The notes beneath the pieces were generated by a model that saw nothing but the letters and a program-made list of their open reading frames with translations, did no database searches and had not been told where the DNA came from. This document shows, piece by piece, positions 40,952 to 50,495 of a stretch of DNA of 64,000 bases. How positions within the stretch are numbered: the stretch's first letter is position 1; each line of letters starts with the position of its first letter. The stretch is from Novosphingobium sp. (GTDB lineage: Bacteria > Pseudomonadota > Alphaproteobacteria > Sphingomonadales > Sphingomonadaceae), in the NCBI GenBank assembly GCA_017745295.1, contig JAGHZR010000007.1:62001-126000 (forward strand). Reading direction: 5' to 3'. A program made the position numbers and the translations under genes.

Positions 40952-41576
40952 CGAGGATTACCCAATAGCTAAGGCTGGGGTCGTAGACCCCGTCAGAATT
41001 CAAGCCGAAGTGATCGTTGGTCGGGCGCGGATCGAGGAAGAACCCGCCGCCGCCGTATCGCCACCCGCCGACCTCGGTGATGCGCTGTGTGACCGGGATG
41101 CCTTCGGTGTTGATGTCGATGTTCACGTCTTCACGCCAATACGGCCCGACGCTGGGGGCGATGGCGTAGGTTCGGCCCGATGGCTCCAGCCCCGGCGGGG
41201 CGATCACCATGGGCGTTGAATCGGCGCGGAAGGTGACGTTGCCCGCCTCGTCGAACAGCACAAAATCCACCCCGCTGGTGGGCTTTTGTGGCGGCACGCG
41301 ATCATAGATCCAGTAATCGACGTAGGGACTGGATGACGGGTTGTAGATCCCGAAGTTGAATGTGAAGGTCGTCCCCGATCGCCCTTCGGTGAGGACAGCC
41401 GCGCTGCAATTGCTCGGGCGGTACGCGACGATGGGATTGCGGCCACCTGTCACAGTGGCAGTCTGTCCTGTCGCAGTGATCCGCCCCTTGCCGACAAGTA
41501 TCATTTGCGGCCAGCGCGTATCGAACAGGACGCGGCCGTCTGGTGGCGGCGCCCAGATTACCCCTGCTGCTGCCAT
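40935..41576 (-). CDS. Uncharacterised virion/tail-tip protein
   Basis: 213 residues, beta-rich and Gly/Pro-rich, without known domain (GKGRITATGQTATVTGGRNP, WRYGGGGFFLDPRPTNDHFG). It lies one base from the next tail gene and overlaps the NTase-like gene. Composition and position suggest a structural tail-tip component. Confidence 0.6.
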   Translation of the reverse strand: MAAAGVIWAPPPDGRVLFDTRWPQMILVGKGRITATGQTATVTGGRNPIVAYRPSNCSAAVLTEGRSGTTFTFNFGIYNPSSSPYVDYWIYDRVPPQKPTSGVDFVLFDEAGNVTFRADSTPMVIAPPGLEPSGRTYAIAPSVGPYWREDVNIDINTEGIPVTQRITEVGGWRYGGGGFFLDPRPTNDHFGLNSDGVYDPSLSYWVILDVTNH

Positions 41577-41577
41577 C

Positions 41578-41871
41578 CTATTTGAACCCGTAATGGATGT
41601 CGGTGATGGAACCGGCGGGCAGGTTCAGGGTGTTGTACTGGATCGTCGTCGAACCGGACAGGCGAACGAGCGCGTCCTGCATGCTGAGAAACGGAAGGTT
41701 GTAATACTGGGCGTTGAGCCAGACCTCGTTTCCCGGTTGCAGGCCGGGCACGACGAAACTTCCCTGCGCAGGCCCGGTCAACGTCAGCGTCCCGACGTAA
41801 CGACCGGCAAGCGAAGTGGTATCGAACTTGATCGAACCATCGAGGTTGAAAAGGCGAAGGCCCGCAACCAT
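41578..41871 (-). CDS. Small beta-rich tail protein
   Basis: 97 residues (GLRLFNLDGSIKFDTTSLAG, SFVVPGLQPGNEVWLNAQYY), predicted all-beta. Its start overlaps the preceding tail gene by one base. No family known; a tail-tip structural role is inferred from position. Confidence 0.6.
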   Translation of the reverse strand: MVAGLRLFNLDGSIKFDTTSLAGRYVGTLTLTGPAQGSFVVPGLQPGNEVWLNAQYYNLPFLSMQDALVRLSGSTTIQYNTLNLPAGSITDIHYGFK

Positions 41872-44048
41872 CAGGCCACCGATTGCTCGCCGAGCTGGTA
41901 CATCTTCTGGCCGGTCGGATAGTACCCGATGACGGTGCCCTGACGGACCTCCAGCTGCTTGATCGCGCCTATCGCGGTGAGCAAGCGAAACCGGTCGGTT
42001 CGAATTGCAAAGTCTGCCACTTCACCGTTGGTGCTGTTCTCGAACCCGGTGATCAAATTGCCCGCCTCGATGAGCAGGGCATTGCGGGCGTAGAGCCGCA
42101 CAACGTCACCGACAGCCTGAGCGAGCAGTTCCGACTGCTGGGAGATCGAGATCGTGTTACCGTTCACCGTGGCCGACAAGCTGGTAACCAGCAATCCGAT
42201 CGCCTCGTCTGCCGCTGCACGCAAAATCGCCTCCTGCGTGAGCCCCACTTCAGCGTTGCCGGCGGCAACAACCGCTTGATCCACCAGCCTAGCAATGACC
42301 GCCTCGGCATTCCGGCGGATCGTCTTCTCGCTGCTGAAAGCGGCCGACTGCTCTCCGGTCTTGATCGCCCCGGCGAGGATGGAGCTGGCAAAGGCGTCGT
42401 CTGCCGTCTGGAGGGCGTGCAGTTGCTGGCTGACCGACGCGGAACCCGCAGTCACCGTGTCGAGCAGCTGAGCCAGCGACCCTGCGGTGTTTTCGGCCAC
42501 CGCCTGCAACTGGGATATGGTCGTGCCTTGCTCACCCAGCGTCTGCTGCGCGGCGAGAATGCCCTCGCCATTCGCGGCGATGGCTTCCTGCGCCGCCTGG
42601 AGGTCGACACGGATCGCATCGCCGTCCTCCTTCAGGCCTTCGATCTGCGTCGCGGCGGCGGCTGCATCCTCTTCGAGCTGATCGAGGCTGCCCACAACCT
42701 CCTCAGCCGGGCGACCGGCGACCGGCGTCCCCACCGGGGCACCCAAGGTCGCATTGTCTTCCGGCTTCGTCCCGAGCGGGTCCTGCACATCGGGCCAGTC
42801 CACGCGGGCAGCCATCGGCTCGACCTTACCGGCGGTGCTCAGGCCCTCGACCGTCAGCGCCAGCGTGCTGATCGTGACATCGCGCTCGATCGTGAAGTCA
42901 CGGAAGAAGCCGTAGATCGTCAGCGTGTCGAGGCCGTCCTTGCCGATCCAGAGCGAGGGCCGCGCGCGAACAGACGCAATCCGGCTTGCCACGATGTCCA
43001 GCGCATCAGTGCGGATCTTGGAGCGGACGCTCATGCGCTTGGCCCATGCCCGCTCGACGACCTTCACCTCTCCGAAGTCGTCGGTTTCCTTCACGCTGTA
43101 ATCGTTGATGCCGGTCTTGGGGCCTTCCTCGGTCTCGCCGAGCCCCACGAGGCGGCCGACGAGCAGGGTCCCGGCCTCGATCGTGCCGGGGCCGGTGATC
43201 GTGATGGTGACATTCCCGGCCGCCAGCGGCAGGTCCAGCAGCGTGGCCGTGCCAGAGGCGTTCGGCGCGATGGTCCGGTCGTAGCCTTCCGCCTGCACGC
43301 GAACCGCCGTGGCCGTCGTGTCCAGCACAGCGACGGCGTTGATCTGACCGGCGGAGAGGGTCACGCTGATCTCACCGGCGGCGGTGGCAACCGATCCGAG
43401 CGCCTGGTCGAACATCGCCCAACGGTTGGTCGGGCCAAGATCGCGCCATTTGCCGGAAATGCCGACCGGATCGTTGCCGACATTGTTCACTGCGGCACTC
43501 TCGTAGATCCGGTGCGTGGCGGCCTTGATGACGCGGGCGCCGAGGCCGTAAGTCGCTGCGGCGGACCATTCGGGATAGTCGTTCTCCGGCAGGTTGCTGG
43601 CGATCAAAGCGGCATCGCCGATCGCAGCCGGTTGGAGCAACTGAAGGATCGAGACACCGCTCGGTGCGGGATCGATGCCGGTCTCGGTGTAGACCTCCGA
43701 CCCAGCCAGGCTTTCGACGGTCAGCGTGCAATAGCTGACCGTCGGCGTCGCCAGATCAATCTCGAACTCCTTGTAGAAGCCGCGAAAGTCCAGCCAGGGC
43801 GAACCCGCAACAGCCGTCCACTGCGCAGCTGTCGCGCGCAGACGCACGAGATTGCGCTGAAGCGTATCGGCAACCGCCGAGGGTACGACGAGACGGGACG
43901 ACAGCCGCCGCGCGAAATCGCGCTGCACGACGGTGGTCACGCCATAATCGTCGGTAACCCGGCGGCTATAGTCGATGATCCCGATAGTCGGTGTGGCTTC
44001 GGTGATGGCCAGATCGATGACCTGGCCGCCGTCGAGGGTAACCTTCAT
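41871..44048 (-). CDS. Large tail-tip/central tail protein with internal duplication
   Basis: 725 residues. Two related segments, about 25-55 (IIDYSRRVTDDYGVTTVVQR) and about 315-345 (INDYSVKETDDFGEVKVVER), show an internal repeat, each followed by a beta-rich module. Residues 180-210 (WSAAATYGLGARVIKAATHR) look like a small carbohydrate-binding module. The region 465-620 is helical, and the end is a conserved-looking GYYPTGQKMYQLGEQS. It follows the tape measure gene with a 4-base overlap, the usual place of distal-tail/tail-tip proteins. Confidence 0.72.
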   Translation of the reverse strand: MKVTLDGGQVIDLAITEATPTIGIIDYSRRVTDDYGVTTVVQRDFARRLSSRLVVPSAVADTLQRNLVRLRATAAQWTAVAGSPWLDFRGFYKEFEIDLATPTVSYCTLTVESLAGSEVYTETGIDPAPSGVSILQLLQPAAIGDAALIASNLPENDYPEWSAAATYGLGARVIKAATHRIYESAAVNNVGNDPVGISGKWRDLGPTNRWAMFDQALGSVATAAGEISVTLSAGQINAVAVLDTTATAVRVQAEGYDRTIAPNASGTATLLDLPLAAGNVTITITGPGTIEAGTLLVGRLVGLGETEEGPKTGINDYSVKETDDFGEVKVVERAWAKRMSVRSKIRTDALDIVASRIASVRARPSLWIGKDGLDTLTIYGFFRDFTIERDVTISTLALTVEGLSTAGKVEPMAARVDWPDVQDPLGTKPEDNATLGAPVGTPVAGRPAEEVVGSLDQLEEDAAAAATQIEGLKEDGDAIRVDLQAAQEAIAANGEGILAAQQTLGEQGTTISQLQAVAENTAGSLAQLLDTVTAGSASVSQQLHALQTADDAFASSILAGAIKTGEQSAAFSSEKTIRRNAEAVIARLVDQAVVAAGNAEVGLTQEAILRAAADEAIGLLVTSLSATVNGNTISISQQSELLAQAVGDVVRLYARNALLIEAGNLITGFENSTNGEVADFAIRTDRFRLLTAIGAIKQLEVRQGTVIGYYPTGQKMYQLGEQSVA

Positions 44049-47000
44049 GCGGCGCTCGCCACCGAGAAGGCGGTGCCCCCGCTATCTGCCGTCACGTCAT
44101 CGAGCTTGCGCGCAATGCGGTTCACGCCGTTGGCGACGGTCGCGGTGCCGTTGTTCATGTCTGCCCTCATTTGTGCCAGTTCCGCCCGCAGAGCGCGGAT
44201 TTCCGAGACGTTTTCGGTGCCAGAGGTGGATGTGCTGGCCGTGGCCGCGCTGGCCGCGTCGATCGCCGTCGATGCCGTGGCGGACACGGACGAACCGGAC
44301 GAGCTGCTGCCAGCGTAGCCCTTGGCCGCGTCGATGACGCCTTCGAGGCTTGCCGCCGTCTCGGCCTTGATCCGTTCCAGCTCCTGACGGCTCGTGGCGT
44401 TGTTGCCTGCCGATTCGAGCAACGCCTGGCTGAGTTCGACCAGCTTGGCCGCCGCCGCCTGATCGCCGCCCCGCGCCGCCGTAACTGCGGCGTTGAACCG
44501 GCCTTGCAATGTCGCGAAGCTGGCGGCGTACTCCCCGCCGGTGAGACCACGGATGCGGTTCACCTCGCCCATGAGGTCGTCGCTCACCGATTTCCACGCC
44601 TGCCGGAGCTGCTCGGCCGCCGTGGCCGCCGCTTCCTGCGTCTCGGTCAGCTTCGCCTGCGCGGCATTGGCGTCCTCGATCGCGTAGAGCTGCTGGAGCA
44701 GCGCGCGCTGCGCGTCGCTGGTCGCGTCCCGGAGTTCCTTGGCGCGGGCGATGGCGGTGACTGTGGCGTCGTCGCCCTTGGCCTCGGCAATGCGCGAGCG
44801 GATGTCGTTAAGGGCATCCGCCTCCTTGTTCATCGCCTCCTGCCGCTTGATCGACAGGAGCTGTTCGAGCTGGGCATATTCCGCCGCCGTGGCCCCGGCC
44901 TCGGCGAAGATGGTGCGCAGGTTGGCGAACTCCTTGTCGATCGTGTCCAGCTCGGCGCCGACCGGATCGAGGTACGTCTTCAGCTCGGTGAACACGTTCT
45001 CGAAGCTCAGGGCCTTGTTGATCTGGGCCGACAGATCGTCCCCGGCCTTCAGCAGGTTGTTCGTGGAGGCCCGGATGCCGTTGATCGCGCCGCGCTCGAT
45101 GGCGAGCTTCATGGCGTAGGCGACGGCGGCCTCGGCATCGTCGTTGAAGTCGACCGCGCCCTTCTTGACCTTGAGCGAGGTGCCCCCGGCATTGACGCGG
45201 TAGTCACCGTGGCGAACGCCGACGCTGATGTTGCCGAAGTTGCCGATGGTGCCGCCGAACTGCGAGGCGAGATCGGCGAGGCCGCCATAGATGCTGTTGC
45301 CAGCGGCCAGCGCGGCCTTCTGTGACGATCCGCTATTGCCGGACGTGCCGGACACGCCCGCCGCCGACAGATCGACGCGGCCCCACTTCACCTTGGTGAA
45401 CGCCCCGCCAAGCGCACTGCCCAGCACACCGCCGAGCATGGAGCCGAGCGGACCGGCAAACTGGCCGAGGCCCTTGGAAAGGCTCTCCAGCCCCTTCGAC
45501 AGCGCCTTTTCCACGACCTTGCTGCCGCCCAGCGCGCCGCCGATGGCGGACCCGGCCTGTTCGGATGCCGACTGCTTGCCGAACAGGGCCGAGCTGGCGG
45601 CCATGCCCGTCGCAGCGCTTTGCAGCACGGGGACGACGGCCTTCACGAACACGCCGTCCTTCTTGAATATCTTCGACATTTCCTCGCCGATGGACGAGGC
45701 GATATCCTTGCCCTTGTCATCCTTGCCGGTCATGCTGGTATTGAGCAGGTCGCCGAGCGGGCCACGGATGCCGCGCGTGTTGCCGGTGAAGATGCCGAGC
45801 AGCGCGCCAAGGCCCTGACCGACCTTGCCGAGGTCGCCCAGCAGATCGATGGTGTCACGCAGGTGGTCGTTGTAGCGCTCGATCGCGACCGTCTGCTTCT
45901 CGATCTCGAAGCGGGCATCGGCCTGCTGCTTGGCGGCTTCCGCCTCCTCCATCCTCAGATCCGCCGATTTCGTCAGGCCAGCGTCGCGCAGGCGCCGGGC
46001 TTCGGTCTCGGCACGCACCTGGATGGCGATCTTTTCCTGTTCCAGCGCGATGCGGGCCAGCTCGTCTTCCAGCGCGGCGCCCGAAAGGCCGCGCAGAGCC
46101 TTGATGCGCGCGGCGCCAAGGTCCGAAGTCAGCTTCGTTTCCGTGCGGATATCCTCGATCGCGCGGCTGATCTGCGCCGACTGGATCAGGTCCTCGGTTT
46201 CCTTGCGCGCCTTCTTGTTGGCGAGCTGGGCTGCCGTCAGGCGGGCGAGCGCGGCCTTGGCCTTGTCATAGCCCACCGTGTCACTGTTCATCGACGCGAC
46301 GGTCATGGCGGTCATCAGCTTCTGCTGCTCGGCCATATCGGCCAGCGCCTCGGAGGCCTTGCTGGCATCGAGGGCGCCGCTGCTGATGGCCTTGTTCACG
46401 AACTCCTGCGCGCGCGTCTGATCGTTCATCGCCGCGACCGCTTCGGCCGACCCGTTGACCTGATCCGCCACATAGTTGCGCAGCTCGGCAGCGGCATAGG
46501 ACTGCACGTCGGCCTGCTTCTGGATGCCCTTGGCGGTCGCCTCGGCTTCCACGCGCGCACGGATGCCCGCGGCGGTGCTGACGGCATAGGCGTCGGCGGA
46601 CTTGTAGAGACCGGCGATCAGCGCCTGGGTCGCATCCGCCTCGCGGCCAAGCCGCTCTGCTCGGCGCTCGTCGGATGTGGGCCGGTGCTTCCTCTGGGCT
46701 TCCTCGGCAGCTTTGATCGCCTTGTCGCGCGTAACCTGAGCAGCCTTTTCCAAGGCGATGTACTGCTTCTGGCTGATCGTGCCGCTGGCACGCTGATCGT
46801 TCAGCTTTTGCAGGTTTCGCTCATACCGGCCGGTTGCGGCGGCGGCAGCGTCGATCGATTCCGCCACAGCCCGCTGATTGCGTGGGATCTCTGCAAGCCG
46901 AACGTCTCGTTCGGCCGTGGCTACAGCAGCTTTTGCCCTGTCGAGATCACGCTGTACCCGCTCTACTTCTGCGGCATATTGGTTGGCGACGATGGACTGC

Positions 47001-47983
47001 GCGCCGCCCGGTCCGCCAGCAAAGATGTTCGTTGACTTCGCGTTTTCGGCCAGCACCTTCTGTTGCTCGAGAAGAGCGACAGTCTCTTCTCGTATCTTGA
47101 CCGTGTTGTTGCGCCTTTGCACGGCCTCGTTGTAGGTCTGGATTTCCGCCTGCTGCGAAGTCAAGATCGACTTTTCAAGCGCCTCATTCTGCTCGCGAAC
47201 TGCGGCGATGACGCCATCAAGCGTCTTCTCGAACTCAGCCTTCGCGGCGGTGGTCGCTGCTGTTTGCGCGGCATCCTTGCGCAGCTTCTCCACGTTGGCG
47301 TCGAGAGATTCGCCTTCATCGAGCAACGTCATTGCGAATGTCGCGGCGAGACCGATGGCCGTGGTCAAGGCGATCCCCCAGGGGCCACCCATGAATGTGG
47401 CGAAGCGGCTAGCGCCCTCTTGGCCTGCGTGCATACCTGCGGTCATGTCGGGGAGCTGGATCGCCAGCGCCTGAATCACGCCGGTGCCCGCCATAACCTG
47501 CTGCCCCACCTGGCTCATCTGGAGCGAGAAGTTTCGGGCATTCCCGGACGACTTCTTGAAGCCTTCGCCTACATCTTCCAGCACCGCCTCGTTTCGCATG
47601 ACGGCCTGTGCGTGATCCTGAAGCGCCGCGCGCGCCTGGGCCGTTGCGGCTGCGTACTCATGCTGGCGGATCGCGCCTACGCGTAGTGCATCATCTAGAA
47701 TATCCATTTGCTGGTTGAAGCGCTGCTGTGCGGCGTACATCGGATCCAGCTGCGCTTTTACCGCGGCGATTTCGCGCGAAAACTGCTGCAATCCGCCGCC
47801 TGCGCCGCGTCCAATGGCCGCCAGATTATCATTGGCCGCCCGTGCAGACTTCGCCATGTCCCCAGACGCCGCGTTGACCAGCTGCTTAGCCCTGTCGAGA
47901 TCGGATTGCAGGCGCGCGATCTCCGCGACCAGCTCGATATTCAATCGCCCGGCGCTGCCTCCGCCTGCTTGGATGCCTGCCAT
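44045..47983 (-). CDS. Tape measure protein
   Basis: 1312 residues. N-terminal coiled coil (IARLQSDLDRAKQLVNAASG), long helical stretches with Ala/Gln/Lys, hydrophobic segments around residues 150-220 (WGIALTTAIGLAATFAMTLL) and a Gly-rich centre (SMLGGVLGSALGGAF). It sets tail length and helps DNA entry. At about 1.5 angstrom per residue, a general rule for these proteins, the tail would be near 0.2 micrometre. Overlap with the downstream tail gene is four bases. Confidence 0.92.
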   Translation of the reverse strand: MAGIQAGGGSAGRLNIELVAEIARLQSDLDRAKQLVNAASGDMAKSARAANDNLAAIGRGAGGGLQQFSREIAAVKAQLDPMYAAQQRFNQQMDILDDALRVGAIRQHEYAAATAQARAALQDHAQAVMRNEAVLEDVGEGFKKSSGNARNFSLQMSQVGQQVMAGTGVIQALAIQLPDMTAGMHAGQEGASRFATFMGGPWGIALTTAIGLAATFAMTLLDEGESLDANVEKLRKDAAQTAATTAAKAEFEKTLDGVIAAVREQNEALEKSILTSQQAEIQTYNEAVQRRNNTVKIREETVALLEQQKVLAENAKSTNIFAGGPGGAQSIVANQYAAEVERVQRDLDRAKAAVATAERDVRLAEIPRNQRAVAESIDAAAAATGRYERNLQKLNDQRASGTISQKQYIALEKAAQVTRDKAIKAAEEAQRKHRPTSDERRAERLGREADATQALIAGLYKSADAYAVSTAAGIRARVEAEATAKGIQKQADVQSYAAAELRNYVADQVNGSAEAVAAMNDQTRAQEFVNKAISSGALDASKASEALADMAEQQKLMTAMTVASMNSDTVGYDKAKAALARLTAAQLANKKARKETEDLIQSAQISRAIEDIRTETKLTSDLGAARIKALRGLSGAALEDELARIALEQEKIAIQVRAETEARRLRDAGLTKSADLRMEEAEAAKQQADARFEIEKQTVAIERYNDHLRDTIDLLGDLGKVGQGLGALLGIFTGNTRGIRGPLGDLLNTSMTGKDDKGKDIASSIGEEMSKIFKKDGVFVKAVVPVLQSAATGMAASSALFGKQSASEQAGSAIGGALGGSKVVEKALSKGLESLSKGLGQFAGPLGSMLGGVLGSALGGAFTKVKWGRVDLSAAGVSGTSGNSGSSQKAALAAGNSIYGGLADLASQFGGTIGNFGNISVGVRHGDYRVNAGGTSLKVKKGAVDFNDDAEAAVAYAMKLAIERGAINGIRASTNNLLKAGDDLSAQINKALSFENVFTELKTYLDPVGAELDTIDKEFANLRTIFAEAGATAAEYAQLEQLLSIKRQEAMNKEADALNDIRSRIAEAKGDDATVTAIARAKELRDATSDAQRALLQQLYAIEDANAAQAKLTETQEAAATAAEQLRQAWKSVSDDLMGEVNRIRGLTGGEYAASFATLQGRFNAAVTAARGGDQAAAAKLVELSQALLESAGNNATSRQELERIKAETAASLEGVIDAAKGYAGSSSSGSSVSATASTAIDAASAATASTSTSGTENVSEIRALRAELAQMRADMNNGTATVANGVNRIARKLDDVTADSGGTAFSVASAA

Positions 47984-48124
47984 GCCGTTACCTCATAGAA
48001 AAAGGACGGCTCCCGGAAGGAACCGCCCTTTTGTTGCGTCGCCGCCTTGGTTCGGCGCATCGATCGCTAGAATGTGCTCGAACTCGAAGCCGTCTGCCTT
48101 CTGCCGGATGGCGCCTATAAACCC

Positions 48125-48391
48125 TTAACCGCAGCCCCCGATCTGGGCGCAGAGTTTCACTCTTTGGCAGGTTCCGTCCCTGCTTAGTCGCCAGAATTCG
48201 TAATTCTTTTGATCTTGCTCACGAAGATATGCCTCCGTGACGACATCCGCCTGTTTGCACAGCTCTGCTTCTGAAGCGCCGGTACGCTCCATCATTTCGT
48301 ACGCGCTTTTTGCCTTCTCGCTTTCGCGTTGACACCCCGCAAGTGCCGCCACCAAAGCTAGCCCCGCCATAACCCTCAGCATCCAATCCAT
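48125..48391 (-). CDS. Small lipoprotein between tape measure and tail chaperones
   Basis: 88 residues with a clear lipoprotein signal: LRVMAGLALVAALAGC, lipidated Cys near residue 20. The mature part is charged with three further Cys (ELCKQADVV, TCQRVKLCAQIGGCG). It is not a known tail component. Prophage lipoproteins in late operons can block superinfection or alter the host envelope (known examples in other phages); this role is inferred. A 140-base gap separates it from the tape measure gene. Confidence 0.65.
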   Translation of the reverse strand: MDWMLRVMAGLALVAALAGCQRESEKAKSAYEMMERTGASEAELCKQADVVTEAYLREQDQKNYEFWRLSRDGTCQRVKLCAQIGGCG

Positions 48392-48415
48392 CCCGAAAAA
48401 GCCGGATGCTACTGA

Positions 48416-49275
48416 TCAGTCATGGTTTTGGCGAGTCTCACGCCCCAGCGCCGCCACCATCGCCGCGAACTGCCCTTCCACCTTCTTGCGCACGGCAATC
48501 TCATCGGCCTGCACGCGCGGTTCCGGGCAATTGTCTTTCCGCGCATCCCACCGCTGGTTGACGAATGACCGGGACAGCCGCCGCAGGGTCCGCGCTTCCC
48601 ACGGATCAAGCTCGATGCCGGTTAGCCGCGACCATGCGTCCATGTCCTGCCAGCCTATCGCGCCTTCACCCGTCATCGGGCCGATCTCGAAAAGCCAGTC
48701 GGTGATGTGGGGGGCGGGATTGAAGGGCAGGACCGGCTCGCGGTCCTGCGCCTTCAAGGTATCCATCCTCGTCACCGGCTCGGGCGGCGCACCCTTGCCG
48801 GTGGACTTAGTTTCAGGGGCGGTACTCAGCCAAGCGAGCTGTCGAACCCAGAGGTCGAGGGCGTCTGCGAGGCCTTCATAAAATTTTCCCAGTTCCGGGT
48901 ATCTTCGAACATGTGGTCACGCACGAAGCCGAGGTTCGCATCGGTGTACACGGCGCGGACGGTGTCGGCATCGCCCTGAACGCCGCTGATCTCGATGCCG
49001 TTGAAGCGCTTCGTGATCGCGCAAAGAAATTCGATGGTGTCCGGCACCTCGTGATCGAGCGCAGCCTCGAACTTGCCGTTGGCTTCGCGCGACCGCTTGA
49101 TGCCCTTGCGGCGGCGCAGCCCATCCGCAGCCTGCCAGATCTTGGTGGCAGGGCCGAATACGACGGCAGTGATAGGGTTGCCGGTGTCAGGGTCGATCAT
49201 GGGCGTGCCGTCCGCGTTCTTGACGGGCAAGTCGCTGACATCGGCAACGCGCTTGGTGGTGATGTCGAGAGGCAT
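48416..49275 (-). CDS. Tail assembly chaperone fusion (gpG-T type) made by -1 frameshift
   Basis: The frame containing TRMDTLKAQDREP stays open upstream into the gpG-like gene, with no stop between 48880 and 48416. A slippery heptamer at 48886-48880 is positioned so that a -1 shift joins the two. The fusion would be about 286 residues. The T part (ITDWLFEIGPMTGEGAIGWQ, DMDAWSRLTGIELDPWEARTL) is the usual C-terminal chaperone module that recruits the tail tube and tape measure. A GTG at 48775 is the only independent start and is weak. Confidence 0.72.
48826..49275 (-). CDS. Tail assembly chaperone (gpG-like)
   Basis: 149 residues. Position between tail tube and tape measure, size, and the FLCAITKRFNGIEISGV helix-strand pattern identify the G-type chaperone, which coats the tape measure during tail assembly. 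Most ribosomes should terminate at 48826; a minority shift frame. The start is ATG 49275. Confidence 0.75.
   Translation of the reverse strand: MPLDITTKRVADVSDLPVKNADGTPMIDPDTGNPITAVVFGPATKIWQAADGLRRRKGIKRSREANGKFEAALDHEVPDTIEFLCAITKRFNGIEISGVQGDADTVRAVYTDANLGFVRDHMFEDTRNWENFMKASQTPSTSGFDSSLG
48880..48886 (-). promoter_or_regulatory. -1 ribosomal frameshift site in the tail chaperone gene
   Basis: On the minus strand the heptamer A-AAT-TTT fits the X-XXY-YYZ rule in the gpG reading frame. After slipping, decoding continues in the T frame at TAT GAA GGC. It lies 18 codons before the gpG stop, as in other siphoviruses. Confidence 0.65.
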
Positions 49276-49381
49276 TCTTCAACCTTTCAGGGAAGGGTGC
49301 CCGGCCCACCGCCCTGACGGCAGGCCGGACATGAAAAACCCCGCCAGAGGCAGGGCAGAAGCTCAGGGGCTATGGGTGTCG

Positions 49382-49849
49382 TCAGTCGGCGGGAACGTAG
49401 ACGATGCCGTCTTCGTCTTGGCTCACGATGGTCCATTCCAGCGTGATCTGCCGGGTGGCGATGGTGTTGACATCGCCGTAGTTGCGAGGACCTCCCATCA
49501 CGAGCGAGCGGCCATAGATGGTGCCCAGCTTCGGATGCTCGAACGAAATCGAGCCCGGGTCGTCGGAGCGCGTCAGGGTATCGATCAGCGCCTGACCGGC
49601 ATCGTCCGGGTCGATGCCCACGGTGATGGTCTGGCTGCCGAGCGTGTAACCGCCCTTGGACTTGCTTTCGCCGCGATTGGCGATGTTGCGCCACGAAACG
49701 ACTTCGTAGACGCGCTCAGGCAGGTCGCCCAGATCGCTGACCTCGCCCACTTCGGTGAAGGCCAAGGCTGAGTATCCGGCCTCGTTGTAGGTAGCCGGCG
49801 CGGCGGCGGAAACCGAGAACCTCGTCCCGGCGCTGGTGCTTACAGCCAT
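49382..49849 (-). CDS. Major tail tube protein
   Basis: 155 residues, predicted beta-barrel (AFTEVGEVSDLGDLPERVYE, GGYTLGSQTITVGIDPDD, TRQITLEWTIVSQDEDG), with the usual N-terminal TSAGTRFSVSA. Size, fold and place between connectors and chaperones identify the tube subunit that stacks into the tail. Confidence 0.85.
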   Translation of the reverse strand: MAVSTSAGTRFSVSAAAPATYNEAGYSALAFTEVGEVSDLGDLPERVYEVVSWRNIANRGESKSKGGYTLGSQTITVGIDPDDAGQALIDTLTRSDDPGSISFEHPKLGTIYGRSLVMGGPRNYGDVNTIATRQITLEWTIVSQDEDGIVYVPAD

Positions 49850-49914
49850 TTCATTGCTCCATAAAAAAGCCCCGCTGAAGGCAGGGCATCACATCGCCGG
49901 GATCGGCAATCTCG

Positions 49915-50088
49915 TCAGTCGGCCTTGTCAGGCGCTTTCGGCTCGGCCTTCGACTTCGCGGGCGCGCGTTCAAACCGCCCGGTAGGCTCCAGGTCGGTGA
50001 ACTGCTGCAAGGGCATGGGCACCGAAGCGCCCTTCTCGTAGGTCTTGCCGTTCAGGGTTGTGCGGCGCTTGGCGATGGCGTCGATCAT
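49915..50088 (-). CDS. Small basic prophage protein before the tail tube gene
   Basis: 57 residues (MIDAIAKRRTTLNGKTYEKG, then a Lys/Ala/Pro tail). The ATG overlaps the upstream stop (ATGA), and codon use is normal, so it is probably real. No family is known; small proteins occur here in several siphoviruses. Confidence 0.6.
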   Translation of the reverse strand: MIDAIAKRRTTLNGKTYEKGASVPMPLQQFTDLEPTGRFERAPAKSKAEPKAPDKAD

Positions 50089-50495
50089 CAGCGTGTCTCC
50101 GTGTAGGTTACGATGAAATCTTGCACACCGATCCAGATGGATGTGTCTTCGGACATGAAGTCTGGTCCAGTCGCTTCGGTGTGGATCGAGACGTTGGTGA
50201 TCCCCGGCACTTCGATACCGACCCGGTCCGCAGCAGCATGGCGCACCGCGCGCAGGAGGGCCTTCTGCTCCGGGTAGTTGCGGGCCAGTACCGTGACCTG
50301 CGCGCGCTCGCGGACATGGCGGGTCATGCCGGGTGAGGGGATGTTGCGGTCATTGGCGGACACGCGGGAAATCATGACCGAAGGCAGCGGCATACCCACA
50401 GGGCGAGGGCCCGCGCTGATATTGTCGAGGGCCACGATGGCGGCCAAGTCGGCATTCGCGGCCAAGACCGCGCGCAAGGCTGCGACGCCGTCCAT
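50088..50495 (-). CDS. DUF3168 family tail completion protein
   Basis: 135 residues, starting MDGVAALRAVLAANADLAAI and containing LPSVMISRVSANDRN and IHTEATGPDFMSEDTSIWIG, the pattern of DUF3168 (SPP1 gp17-like) proteins at the tail terminus. They connect the tail tube to the head. It overlaps both neighbours by one to four bases. Confidence 0.82.
   Translation of the reverse strand: MDGVAALRAVLAANADLAAIVALDNISAGPRPVGMPLPSVMISRVSANDRNIPSPGMTRHVRERAQVTVLARNYPEQKALLRAVRHAAADRVGIEVPGITNVSIHTEATGPDFMSEDTSIWIGVQDFIVTYTETR

Noticed and set aside
48416..48775. Independent tail chaperone T gene starting at GTG 48775
   Set aside because: No ribosome site, while the frame is open upstream to a correctly phased slippery heptamer; the fusion explanation is better.
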